Assembly (NCBI RefSeq): GCF_014203275.1
Contig: NZ_JACHIP010000005.1
Span: forward strand, 620,001 to 684,000
Direction of reading: 5' to 3'
Source: Granulicella aggregans
GTDB taxonomy: Bacteria; Acidobacteriota; Terriglobia; Terriglobales; Acidobacteriaceae
Length of the DNA: 64,000 nucleotides
The position numbers were made by a program, and so were the translations under genes. Below are positions 18,329 through 26,963 of this stretch, piece by piece; the stretch's first letter is position 1; every line of letters starts with the position of its first letter. Below the pieces are notes generated by a model, which did no database searches, was not told where the DNA came from, and saw only the letters and a list, made by a program, of their open reading frames with translations.

Positions 18329-21300
18329 TTAGAAGGTGATCTTCGCGGCGATCTGGAGCAGGCGAGCGTCGTTGGCCGTAGCAGTGATGCGTCCAAAGGT
18401 CGAGCTCGAACTGATCGCCGTGTTGGGGTTGGCATAGTTGGGATGATTGAGCACGTTGAAAGCCTCTCCACGAAGTTCAAGCTGCGCGCGCTCGTAGATC
18501 GGGAAGTGCTTGCTGATGGCTGCATCGACATTGGCGAAGCCAGGGCCTCGCGCCTGCAGTGGAGCTTCGTTCCCGAAGGTACCGAGAGGCTGCAGAGCGT
18601 ATGCGGCAGAGTTGATCCACAGCGGCTTCACTCCAGTAGCGGGGAAGAGGTTCTTGGAGTAGAGCTTCTGTCCCGCAACGATGTTCGGCCGGTCCTGACC
18701 AATCGCGGTAAGCGAGCGGTCCGTGCCATCGGTCACGGTGTAGGGCATGCCTGTGCGATAGGTGATCAACGGGCTGAGTTGCCACGCACCCAGAGCGTAG
18801 TTCAAAGCATGCTGGCGGAGCTTCGGTGAGGTTGCCACACCCGAGATCGTGAGGTTATGCGTCGTGTCGAAGTTGCAATTACCGTACTCTGCTGAATGGT
18901 TGTTAGGGTTCTGGGCAGGAGGCGTGTTGTCGCCCGTATAGTTCATGTTCGAGAGGCAGTGCGACCAGGTGTAGTTCGCCAACACGGAGAAGTTGTTCGC
19001 GAAGCGGTGATTGACCGTCGCGATCACGCCGTTGAAGTTGGCCATGCCGTAGTCCGATGTACCGCTGAACGCACCATAGCGAGTTCCCGCCGTCGTGTTG
19101 TTGGCGATCGCCGCGCGGTAAAGGATATAGCGTTGCGACGTGTTGTTCGTCGTCGCCGCCGCACCCGTTGGCGTCGCTGCCGGCGTCGCGTAGTTATATG
19201 GCTGGAAGCCCCATAGATGAATTGTGCTTGTGCCGATGTAGCTCAACGAGGCAAGCCAGTTCGCAGAGACTTGATTCTGATAGCTGAAGTTGTACTGGTG
19301 CATATACGTTCTGCGAAGGTCGCTCGGGTAGTACCCGGTTGAAACGTTCTTTGCGGGAAACGCAGCAGTGCTAGGGGCTGGATACTGGGTCGGGTAAGGA
19401 TTCCCGCCAGTGATCTTCTTCCATGGATCATCGAACGACTTCACCGTATCCGTCTCATTCGTGGAGTTATCCACGGTGAAGGCCTGGGCAGAGGCATTCG
19501 GGGAGTTTCCTGGGAAGCCCGAATCATAGTAGAGCTCAGGGGCCTCGAAGGTCAGCGTGTAGGAACCACGGATGCTTGACTTCCCGTTGCCCTGAGGATC
19601 GAAGGCGAAGCCAAAACGGGGGGAAAAATTAGTGTAGCGGGAGTTGACGAAGCCGGGCTTCACGCCCTTGTCTCCGTAGAAGACGATTCCGGCAGGGGCA
19701 TTCGTGTATATGCTCGAAACCGTGTTCGAAGCGAAGGCCGTTGGGCTGAACTCGCCACCGATGTTGTTCTTCTCGTACTCCGGGAACCATGGCTCCCAAC
19801 GAAGACCTGCGTTAATGGTCAGGTTCTTCGTCGCGTGCCAGGTGTCCTGCGCATAGTAGCCGAAGTAGTTATAGCGGAGATGCGCCGCCGCACCTGGGCC
19901 GTAAGCCTGGGAGAAGGTGTTGGGCGCGCCCAGAAGAAGGTCTGCCAGACCAAGACCAGAGTACGAAGCATTGAAGGTGAATTGGCCGTTTTCGGTATTG
20001 ATACCGCCAAGGTTTAGCTCTTCGTGGATGTAGTCGAAGCCGAGCTGCAGGAAGTGGCTTCCTTTCTGGATCGAGACATCGTCCGCCACCTGGTAGTGGT
20101 TCGTGACGTAGTGGGTCGGGGCACAGCTTCCGCAAGAGGCCGTAAAGGCTCCGCTGACGTTCAGATAGATATAGTTGGGAACCGACGAAAAGACATTCGA
20201 GCCGAGTGTTGCGGGAGAGATGAGGTCTCCCGGTGCCCCACGGGCGATCGCGAGGCGAGTGACCGTTCCACGCAGGGCGTTGGAGATGTTCGGCGAGATG
20301 ACGTAGTTGTCTCCAAGCGTAAGGTACTTACCGCGGTCCTTAAGGCCAGGATTGATGGCGTTAAGCAGATTTCCGTTGAAGAGCGACTTCTGGTAGTAGT
20401 TCGTCAGGAAGTAGCGCGCGAAGACGCTGTGGCGGGAGTTCAGGTTGTAGTCCAGCCGGCCGATCCACTGGTTCTCATCCTGCGGTGCTGGTACGGCATA
20501 TGAAACAAGGCCAGCCGCGTTCTGTGTCTGGGCGACCGGCAGGTATTTCGTCAGAGCCACAGCCGCCGGACTGAATAGAGCCGGGTCAATCGTCGCCGTG
20601 CAGGCTGTCGCGTTGTAGTTGAAACCCGCCGAGGCAAGCAACGTTGGGCAGGTGTTCGAAGCGCTTTGGCTCCGCTGATACTGGAGATAGGGCGTGAAGT
20701 TGCCGGCGAGCATGTCAGTCGTCGGCACAAAAGACGACGTCGTAGCCGGCGCGATGCGCAATGCCGTGCGCTGATAACCGCCAAAGAAGAACAGCTTGTC
20801 GTGGAGGATCGGCCCACCGAAGTATCCGCCAAACTGGTTGCGTTTCAGGTCCGTGTAGCCGTTGATACGGTTGTTCGCGTTCGCGTAGCTGTTGCGGAGG
20901 AACTCGAAGACGCCACCATGCCACTGGTTGCTGCCGGACTTCGTGACGATGTTGACCGCCGCGCTGGGATGTACGCCATATTGAGCGGACATGCCGGTCG
21001 TCTGAACGCTGAACTCCTGCAGCACGTCCGGGAAAGGAAAAGGCATATTCACGTTCGAGAACGAGTCGTTGTGATCGCCGCCATCCAGCAGGTAGTTGAT
21101 CTGGTTGCCCTGACCGCCGGCCACCGCGATGTTCAGGGCTCCGCCGATCGCGCTCGTCCCGGTGCTACCGTAGCTTTTGGTGCTGGTCATGTTGCCGTTG
21201 ACCGTCGGGGCCGACGCTCCAGAGAGAAGCACAAGGTTAGCCGCGTTGCGGCCGTTGAGCGGCAGATCCACAACGCGGCTCTGGTCGACAACGGTCGAGA

Positions 21301-21751
21301 TGGAGGCATCGTCGCTTTGGACCTGGCTCGCCGTTGCGTCCACCGTGACGGTGGTGTCCGTCGAACCGACTGTCAGCGGAGCATCCACCTCGGCGTCGTT
21401 CGAAACCTCGAGAACGACGCCGGTCCGGCTATACGTCTGAAAGCCCGGGGCGGTCACCTTCACCGTATAGGCACCCACGGGCAGATTGGCGAGGACGTAG
21501 TCCCCGGTGGCGGAGGTGACTGCGGTGGCCGTCGCTCCCGAAGCGGTCTGGGTGGCAACCACGGACGCGCCGGGTACGACGGCTCCGGTGTTGTCGGTAA
21601 TCGTTCCGTGCATCTTGGCCGACGAAACAGCTTGGGCAAAGAGCGCCGACGATGGCAGGAAGGCCGTCGAAATTGCAATTGCGGCACCGGTGCATGTCGT
21701 AAAGACTTTTTGCCGCGCCGGCCGGATCAAGTTGTGTAAATCAATGTTCAT
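18329..21751 (-). CDS. TonB-dependent receptor with carboxypeptidase-regulatory-like domain, locus 2
   Basis: An outer-membrane importer of 1140 residues. The frame is open to 21976, but the ATG at 21751 has a strong GGAGG site five to six bases ahead and begins a long signal sequence ending in SSALFAQ. The Ig-like regulatory domain follows (GTITDNTGAVVPGASVVATQ, YVLANLPVGAYTVKVTAPGF), then the plug (VVDLPLNGRNAANLVLLSGA; AAVNIVTKSGSNQWHGGVFE) and a beta-barrel ending AAKITF. Its minus-strand neighbours are four glycoside hydrolases. The region ahead of it contains stacked dyads (21961-22009) and the divergent membrane regulator at 22113. The likely cargo is a galactose/arabinose/mannose-containing oligosaccharide, inferred from those neighbours. 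Confidence 0.92.
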   Translation of the reverse strand: MNIDLHNLIRPARQKVFTTCTGAAIAISTAFLPSSALFAQAVSSAKMHGTITDNTGAVVPGASVVATQTASGATATAVTSATGDYVLANLPVGAYTVKVTAPGFQTYSRTGVVLEVSNDAEVDAPLTVGSTDTTVTVDATASQVQSDDASISTVVDQSRVVDLPLNGRNAANLVLLSGASAPTVNGNMTSTKSYGSTGTSAIGGALNIAVAGGQGNQINYLLDGGDHNDSFSNVNMPFPFPDVLQEFSVQTTGMSAQYGVHPSAAVNIVTKSGSNQWHGGVFEFLRNSYANANNRINGYTDLKRNQFGGYFGGPILHDKLFFFGGYQRTALRIAPATTSSFVPTTDMLAGNFTPYLQYQRSQSASNTCPTLLASAGFNYNATACTATIDPALFSPAAVALTKYLPVAQTQNAAGLVSYAVPAPQDENQWIGRLDYNLNSRHSVFARYFLTNYYQKSLFNGNLLNAINPGLKDRGKYLTLGDNYVISPNISNALRGTVTRLAIARGAPGDLISPATLGSNVFSSVPNYIYLNVSGAFTASCGSCAPTHYVTNHYQVADDVSIQKGSHFLQLGFDYIHEELNLGGINTENGQFTFNASYSGLGLADLLLGAPNTFSQAYGPGAAAHLRYNYFGYYAQDTWHATKNLTINAGLRWEPWFPEYEKNNIGGEFSPTAFASNTVSSIYTNAPAGIVFYGDKGVKPGFVNSRYTNFSPRFGFAFDPQGNGKSSIRGSYTLTFEAPELYYDSGFPGNSPNASAQAFTVDNSTNETDTVKSFDDPWKKITGGNPYPTQYPAPSTAAFPAKNVSTGYYPSDLRRTYMHQYNFSYQNQVSANWLASLSYIGTSTIHLWGFQPYNYATPAATPTGAAATTNNTSQRYILYRAAIANNTTAGTRYGAFSGTSDYGMANFNGVIATVNHRFANNFSVLANYTWSHCLSNMNYTGDNTPPAQNPNNHSAEYGNCNFDTTHNLTISGVATSPKLRQHALNYALGAWQLSPLITYRTGMPYTVTDGTDRSLTAIGQDRPNIVAGQKLYSKNLFPATGVKPLWINSAAYALQPLGTFGNEAPLQARGPGFANVDAAISKHFPIYERAQLELRGEAFNVLNHPNYANPNTAISSSSTFGRITATANDARLLQIAAKITF

Positions 21752-21960
21752 TTGTTGCCTCCGAAGTGTTTCGCGAGGGATACGTTTACTCGTATCTCTC
21801 AATCTCACAAGACCATCGCAAACCGGCCCAATCCTTGCTGCCTTCCCCTCGTGCCCTCTTGGCGCAAAGCTCGGGAAAGATTCATTGATGATGCGCATGA
21901 ACAAGTTCTTCCAGCCCCCGAAGCTTCCGGGCCTGCGATAACGGGTTGCAAGTGAATTTA

Positions 21961-22009
21961 CGGTAAGGGGGCGCATCCCTTACGCCAAAATGGCGGCCTT
22001 TACCGCCAT
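21961..22009. promoter_or_regulatory. Stacked dyads, candidate operator upstream of locus 2 receptor
   Basis: Two adjacent palindromes lie in the 361-base divergent gap: GTAAGGG-7 nt-CCCTTAC (21963-21983) and ATGGCGG-6 nt-CCGCCAT (21990-22009). A GGTAAnGG-like core is readable three times (plus at 21961, minus near 21977-21986 and near 21996-22005). They are about 210-250 bases before the receptor start. Binding by the neighbouring regulator at 22113 is inferred. I see no other gene in 21752-22112. Confidence 0.5.
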
Positions 22010-22112
22010 GCCTGAGGCAAATAAAGCCAGTTAACAGCTCAAGTCTTCACCGTGAGACAGGCGGTTTTCTGGGCTTTCCCGCCAGAATGCTATACTTTTC
22101 TCGCTGAGCCGG

Positions 22113-23525
22113 ATGCAAACGACAGAAATCAATCCGCCTGAAATCTTGTTTCATCCATCCAAAATGGAATGGGATAGGCTACTAGGCCGGGTGCTTGAGA
22201 GCACCCCGTTCCGCCGCTCAGCCCGGCTCCGCGACTTTCTTATCTACGTCGGGAACGAAGCGATCCTGCACGGTACTGACGATCTTCACGAGCAACAGAT
22301 CGGCACGGCGGTCTTCGGACGCTCGCCCTCCTACGACACCTCGCAGGACAATATTGTCCGCGTAAATGCGATGGAGTTGCGGAAGCGAATCGACCTGTAC
22401 TTCGCAAACGAAGGCCAGAACGAACCCGTCATCTTCGAAATCCCTCGCGGAAGCTACAGCCCAATCTTCCGCTTGCGGCGTGACGATGCCAGGGAAGTTT
22501 CACCCGATAGAGAATTCGCTATCGACGATCACCCGGTCGCAACTCCCCTTCCAATGGGAGAGACTCTTTCGCCAGAAGTGCCGGCAGTCACTCCTTCGAA
22601 ATTGTCGTTAGTTGCCCGGGCGCTTCAGAGCCCCATCTCGGGAATTCTTGCCGCCATCATCGTCTGTCTGTCAGTCTGGCTGATCGCCGAAATCAGGATC
22701 AACGAGAAGACTCAAGTCCAACTCCACAAATGGCAGAGCGCTCCAGCCCTTCGCGCCTTCTGGGGTAATTTCTTCGGAAGGAATCTTCCACCAGAGATCG
22801 TCCTTGCAGACTCGTCTTTCGGCTTGGCCCAGGATGTCCTTCACAAGAAGCTCTCTCTGGCGGAGTATCTGGACTACACCTACAGAGCGGCGCAATCCCC
22901 TGAAACCCTGACCAATGATGCGCGTGAACAGGAGCGCAAAGATCTCTCCGCTGTCTTCAATCACAGCTCCGGAAGCATAGGAGACTTTCGTGTTGCGCGC
23001 CGGATTACAGAGCTGGAGACCGGCGACGACGGCACCCGCCTCCTGTTTGCCAGAGAATACGCTGGCCATCGGCTGCGTTGGAACAACACCATCTTCGTCG
23101 GCAGCAGCAGGTCCAATCCCTGGGTAGAACTCTTCGAAGATCGAATCGCGTACCACTTCAAAGAATCCGCAGACTCGACTCCGTCTTTCGTCACCGTCGA
23201 TAGCCCGGTTGGAAATGAGCAGGCCCAGTACCCTATCTCCTCAGACTCTGGCACCAGAACGGCTTACTGCGTGATCGTATTCCTGCCGAATCCGACAAAC
23301 ACCGGGAGCACCCTGATCCTCTCCGGAACAGATTCGCAGGCGACCGAGGCAGGTGGAGACTTCCTGACCAGCGAGGAAAATCTGGAGAAGCTACAGGCTC
23401 TGTTCCAACAAAAAACATTCCCTTACTTCCAGATCCTGCTGCGCATTTCGCGCTCCAACGGAACTCCGCTCGGTTCTGAAATCATCTCCTATCGAATCGT
23501 AAAGAGTAGTGGCCATCAGCATTAA
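22113..23525 (+). CDS. Membrane-anchored regulator-like protein with conserved periplasmic sensor domain, locus 2
   Basis: A paralogue of the protein at 9247-10665, 470 residues. The cytoplasmic N-terminal domain (residues about 15-125) reads FRRSARLRDFLIYVGNEAIL, QQIGTAVFGRSPSYDTSQDN, VRVNAMELRKRIDLYF and FEIPRGSYSPIF. One transmembrane helix is near residues 173-193 (ISGILAAIIVCLSVWLIAEI). The C-terminal, presumably periplasmic, domain shares with its paralogue P-x-x-IVL-(A/G)-DS, NPWVELFE (near residue 336) and FLPNPTNTG followed by LILSG. It is divergent from the receptor at 18329 and ends 15 bases from the convergent GH43 gene. Role inferred: a one-component trans-membrane switch for the arabinogalactan-type locus. 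Confidence 0.75.
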   Translation: MQTTEINPPEILFHPSKMEWDRLLGRVLESTPFRRSARLRDFLIYVGNEAILHGTDDLHEQQIGTAVFGRSPSYDTSQDNIVRVNAMELRKRIDLYFANEGQNEPVIFEIPRGSYSPIFRLRRDDAREVSPDREFAIDDHPVATPLPMGETLSPEVPAVTPSKLSLVARALQSPISGILAAIIVCLSVWLIAEIRINEKTQVQLHKWQSAPALRAFWGNFFGRNLPPEIVLADSSFGLAQDVLHKKLSLAEYLDYTYRAAQSPETLTNDAREQERKDLSAVFNHSSGSIGDFRVARRITELETGDDGTRLLFAREYAGHRLRWNNTIFVGSSRSNPWVELFEDRIAYHFKESADSTPSFVTVDSPVGNEQAQYPISSDSGTRTAYCVIVFLPNPTNTGSTLILSGTDSQATEAGGDFLTSEENLEKLQALFQQKTFPYFQILLRISRSNGTPLGSEIISYRIVKSSGHQH

Positions 23526-23540
23526 TGTTTGCCAGGATGA

Positions 23541-24683
23541 TCAGTGAATTTCCGTAACCGTCGTGGTTCCCTTCTTTATGTCCAGTGCCCAGGGCCTTGG
23601 CGAAGGCAAATGGATCTCACCGTTCCCAATCTGCAGAGGCATCCAGATGTATCGGCTGTCCGGCAGGTTCTTCGGATTCCACCGGTCGCCTACATAAATC
23701 ACGCTCGTCGCTTCCCTTCCCTCGATCTTGATCAACATGCTTGATTGGGAGTCGTATGTATTCGCACTAGGAGGTGCAATGTCCTTGAACTCCGTCCACG
23801 GGCCATTGAGACTCTTCGCGGTTGCGTAGACGTTCGGATTCGGGGCCCAACCTGTCAGGTGAGATCCGATCACGTAATAGAGCCCCTTGTAGTGCACCAA
23901 TGCCCCGCCCTCGAGTGGGGCTTGCACGAAGCTGACTAGCTTCTCCACGTTCATGGAATCATCTGAGAGCTTCGCGATGAAGAAGCCTTTGGTTGGTCGC
24001 GACTCAAAAATCAGGTAGGCGCTCCCATCATCATCGACGAACTGGCCAATATCGCGACTCTCCTCGTTCAACGGACGGAAGCTACGGACATAGGTGTAAT
24101 TTCCATCGACCGTGTCGCTCACGGCTACCGCCACCCTCGCGACCTTATAGCCCGGCCCGTCAAGATGCATATACATCACAAATTTATGGGTCTTCTTGTT
24201 GAAAAAGACTTTCGGTCGTTCGAGTATCCAAGTGCCCAAATGCTCCGGGTCACTTTGCTTCAGCACCTGATTACGAAATTTCCAATGCACTAGATCGCGT
24301 GAAGAATAGCAGGCAACATATCGCTTGTCGGGATCATTGGAGGGTGTGCGGTCTTCGCCAAACCAATAGTAAGTGGCCTCGACTTTTATTATCCCTCCCC
24401 CATGTGCCTCAATCGGCAGTCCACGCTCATCTAGCCATACGCCACCGGGACGAACCAGGTCGTCCTGGGCCACTGCCGGACCCGATAGGGCGGCGTACAT
24501 CAGGCCGATGCCTATCGCGACCGCGACCGCACGAGCAATAGGACTCCTACGCGCACTCCGCTGGATCGAATACACCGCAATCCCTGCGCCATGCGCCGCC
24601 CCTTGCGCAGCACGAGCCTGCCCATCGACCATTCCTCGTAAACTCGCGACCTGCTCATCAGCAAAGATCACATCTATCTCCAT
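23541..24683 (-). CDS. Exported GH43 enzyme, exo-beta-1,3-galactanase-like (subfamily 24 type)
   Basis: A five-bladed propeller glycosidase. The first blade motif PIEAHGGGIIKVEATYYWFG with Glu after it is the signature I associate with GH43 subfamily 24 exo-beta-1,3-galactanases, which trim the backbone of type II arabinogalactan. Further motifs are SSRDLVHWKFRNQVL, ILERPKVFFN (acid Glu candidate), IGQFVDDDGSAYLIFESR, APLEGGALVHYKGLYYVIGS and DSQSSM. The N-terminus is unusual: about 45 charged or Ala/Gly-rich residues precede the hydrophobic export segment (IARAVAVAIGIGLMYAALSG, then AVAQ), and no clear ribosome site supports the ATG at 24683, so the start is uncertain. It is cotranscribed with the small gene at 24720 and converges on the regulator. 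It fits functionally with the GH27 genes. Confidence 0.85.
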   Translation of the reverse strand: MEIDVIFADEQVASLRGMVDGQARAAQGAAHGAGIAVYSIQRSARRSPIARAVAVAIGIGLMYAALSGPAVAQDDLVRPGGVWLDERGLPIEAHGGGIIKVEATYYWFGEDRTPSNDPDKRYVACYSSRDLVHWKFRNQVLKQSDPEHLGTWILERPKVFFNKKTHKFVMYMHLDGPGYKVARVAVAVSDTVDGNYTYVRSFRPLNEESRDIGQFVDDDGSAYLIFESRPTKGFFIAKLSDDSMNVEKLVSFVQAPLEGGALVHYKGLYYVIGSHLTGWAPNPNVYATAKSLNGPWTEFKDIAPPSANTYDSQSSMLIKIEGREATSVIYVGDRWNPKNLPDSRYIWMPLQIGNGEIHLPSPRPWALDIKKGTTTVTEIH

Positions 24684-24719
24684 AGCGTTTGTTGCGAGTA
24701 TGCCCGCAAGATTGACGAC

Positions 24720-25088
24720 CTACCAATAATAAGTTGCAACTACATCAGCCTTGTCCGGCGATTTATTGATGACAGTCGTATTCAGTACGATCTCTTCTTT
24801 TCCCAACCTTTTGGCGAGCATCAGCAAATCAATCGCCTCCGAGTTCGTCAGAAACTCGCCGGCAGCGCGGATGACCGCTTGGGCGATCTTCACCACCACA
24901 ACTAGGATGTAATCCCCGCGCCGTGCGACCGTCAACTGAATTCCGACGACTTCACATCCTATGGTCAACTCTGACGAAGGACCGCTACCGCAACGGGCAG
25001 CCTCGATGACGGCATCTTGCGTCTTACGCTCTGAGAACGCTTGTTGCTTGATGACGGGCCACACGGGATATCCGGAGAAGGACACCAT
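24720..25088 (-). CDS. Hypothetical protein (122 aa)
   Basis: I do not recognise the family. The product is a soluble-looking alpha/beta protein: a strand-rich middle (LTIGCEVVGIQLTVARRGDY, ILVVVVKIAQAVIRAAGEF) and a C-terminal half with an amphipathic helix (SEAIDLLMLAKRLGKEEIVL) and the strand TVINKSPDKADVVATYYW. There is no signal peptide and no Cys/His metal cluster. The start ATG at 25088 has only a weak upstream purine stretch. It is 36 bases upstream of the GH43 start on the same strand and divergent from the GH13 gene, so it may be in the GH43 transcript. Confidence 0.5.
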   Translation of the reverse strand: MVSFSGYPVWPVIKQQAFSERKTQDAVIEAARCGSGPSSELTIGCEVVGIQLTVARRGDYILVVVVKIAQAVIRAAGEFLTNSEAIDLLMLAKRLGKEEIVLNTTVINKSPDKADVVATYYW

Positions 25089-25240
25089 TTTCGGATCCCG
25101 TAACTCGATCAGACCGAATCTTCTCTCCGAAGAACCATTTCTTCACCAAGCATTTTTGTTAAGGTGTTCCGCACTCTCAATTAGTTGTAGCGACCGTCCC
25201 TGGGGGACTGCAATCGAGATGGACAATCGACGAGGTTTGC

Positions 25241-26905
25241 ATGATCAATGATCTTTGGTACAAGAATGCGGTAATTTACTGTGTCTCGGTGTCGACGTAT
25301 CTGGACACGAACGGCGATGGCATCGGCGACTTTCAGGGGCTTATGCGGCGGCTCGACTACCTGCAGGGACTCGGCGTGACGGCTCTTTGGCTGATGCCCT
25401 TTCAACCTTCACCGGGCCGCGACGATGGCTACGATGTAGCAGACTACTACGGCGTCGATCCTCGCTATGGAACACTAGGCGACTTTGTCGAGTTCACCCA
25501 CGGATGCAAGCAGCGCGGCATGCGGGTTTTGATCGACCTTGTGGTGAATCACACCTCAGATCAGCACCCGTGGTTTCAGGCAGCCCGCAGCAATCCAAAT
25601 TCAAAGTATCGCGACTGGTACGTCTGGTCGAAGAAGAAGCCAAAGAACGCCGAGAAAGGAATCGTCTTTCCCGGCGTGCAGCGTTCGACATGGGACAAAG
25701 ATGCCGTGGCCGGCGAATATTACTTTCATCGGTTTTACGAATTTCAGCCAGATCTCAATACCGCAAACCCGGAGGTCCAGGCCGAGATCCTGAAGATCAT
25801 GGGTTTCTGGCTGCAGCTTGGCGTATCCGGCTTCCGCATGGATGCCGTGCCGTTCGTCATCGCAAGCAAAGGTGCCGATGTGGGTGAGAAGCCCGTGGAG
25901 CAGTACGATATGCTCCGTGAATTCAGCCAGTTCCTCACCTGGCGCGAAGGGGAGGCGATCATCCTCGCCGAGGCGAATGTGCTGCCCGGAACGGACATGA
26001 AGTATTTCGGCGAAGCGGGCGAGCGACTTCAGATGATGTTCAACTTCGATGTCAACCAGCATCTCTTCTATGCCTTGGCGAGTGCCGACGCCGGACCGCT
26101 GGTGGAGGCCATGAAAGACACCAAGCCAAGACCGGCCACCGCACAGTGGGGACAGTTCCTGCGCAATCATGATGAGCTGGACCTTGGCAGACTTGAAGAG
26201 AAGCAGAGACAAGCTGTCTTTGCCGCATTTGGACCCCAGCCGGAGATGCAGCTCTACGGGCGCGGGATACGGCGAAGACTGGCGCCTATGCTCGGCGGCG
26301 ACCGACGACGTCTGGAACTGGCCTACAGCCTGATGCTGACACTTCCCGGAACGCCTGTCATTCGTTATGGCGACGAGATTGGCATGGGAGACGACCTGCG
26401 TCTTCCCGAACGTAACTGCGCCCGTACGCCAATGCAGTGGTCCACCGAGCCGAACGCCGGGTTCACGAAGAGCGAGCACCCCATTCTTCCAGTAATCGAC
26501 CACGGACCGTATGGCTTTGAACATGTGAACGCAGCCGATCAACGGCGAGATCCAAACTCGTTGTTGAACTGGATGGAGCGCATGATCCGGATGCGCAAGG
26601 AGGTGCCGGAGATCGGGTGGGGCGACTTCCGCTTCGTGAGTACGGGGACAAAGACGGTACTCGCCATGGAATACGAGTGGCGCAACAACGCGGTCTTATG
26701 CCTGCACAATCTCGAAGGCGCGCCACGAGAGATACGGTTGACCTTGAAACACGATGGCGAAGGCTGTGTGCTGGTAAATCTGCTATCGGGCGACCATAGC
26801 GAACCGAATAAAAAAGGCAGACATACGATCCTGATGGAAGCCTATGGATACCGCTGGTTCCGCGTCTGCGGACTGGACTATCTGTTGAAGCGTGATGAAG
26901 TTTGA
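25241..26905 (+). CDS. GH13 alpha-amylase-family glycosyl hydrolase (trehalose synthase-like)
   Basis: A cytosolic (beta/alpha)8-barrel enzyme of 554 residues without a signal peptide. The opening WYKNAVIYCVSVSTYLDTNG and GDGIGDFQGLMRRLDYLQGL resemble maltose alpha-glucosyltransferase (trehalose synthase) proteins. Conserved GH13 regions are LIDLVVNHTSDQHPWF, GFRMDAVPF (nucleophile Asp about residue 201), ILAEANVLPG (acid/base Glu about 244) and LRNHDELDL (Asp about 311). PVIRYGDEIGMGDDLRLPER and RTPMQWS also match that group. It lacks a fused maltokinase. Likely substrates are maltose or trehalose-type alpha-glucosides; hydrolase versus isomerase activity cannot be settled. It appears monocistronic. 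Confidence 0.88.
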   Translation: MINDLWYKNAVIYCVSVSTYLDTNGDGIGDFQGLMRRLDYLQGLGVTALWLMPFQPSPGRDDGYDVADYYGVDPRYGTLGDFVEFTHGCKQRGMRVLIDLVVNHTSDQHPWFQAARSNPNSKYRDWYVWSKKKPKNAEKGIVFPGVQRSTWDKDAVAGEYYFHRFYEFQPDLNTANPEVQAEILKIMGFWLQLGVSGFRMDAVPFVIASKGADVGEKPVEQYDMLREFSQFLTWREGEAIILAEANVLPGTDMKYFGEAGERLQMMFNFDVNQHLFYALASADAGPLVEAMKDTKPRPATAQWGQFLRNHDELDLGRLEEKQRQAVFAAFGPQPEMQLYGRGIRRRLAPMLGGDRRRLELAYSLMLTLPGTPVIRYGDEIGMGDDLRLPERNCARTPMQWSTEPNAGFTKSEHPILPVIDHGPYGFEHVNAADQRRDPNSLLNWMERMIRMRKEVPEIGWGDFRFVSTGTKTVLAMEYEWRNNAVLCLHNLEGAPREIRLTLKHDGEGCVLVNLLSGDHSEPNKKGRHTILMEAYGYRWFRVCGLDYLLKRDEV

Positions 26906-26963
26906 CCTAAAGATGTAGACGCACTCCGAACGATCTCATCTAAGCCCAAAGAGGGAGGCTGAT

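Noticed and set aside
20666-21739. Plus-strand open frame of 357 codons over the locus 2 receptor
   Set aside because: Same reason: Arg/Val/Gly-rich antisense shadow.
21752-21976. Longer locus 2 receptor N-terminus starting at 21976
   Set aside because: The ATG at 21751 has a strong GGAGG site and starts the signal peptide; the extension lacks support.
25601-26542. Minus-strand open frame of 313 codons over GH13
   Set aside because: No recognisable fold; the GH13 catalytic motifs are unambiguous on the plus strand.
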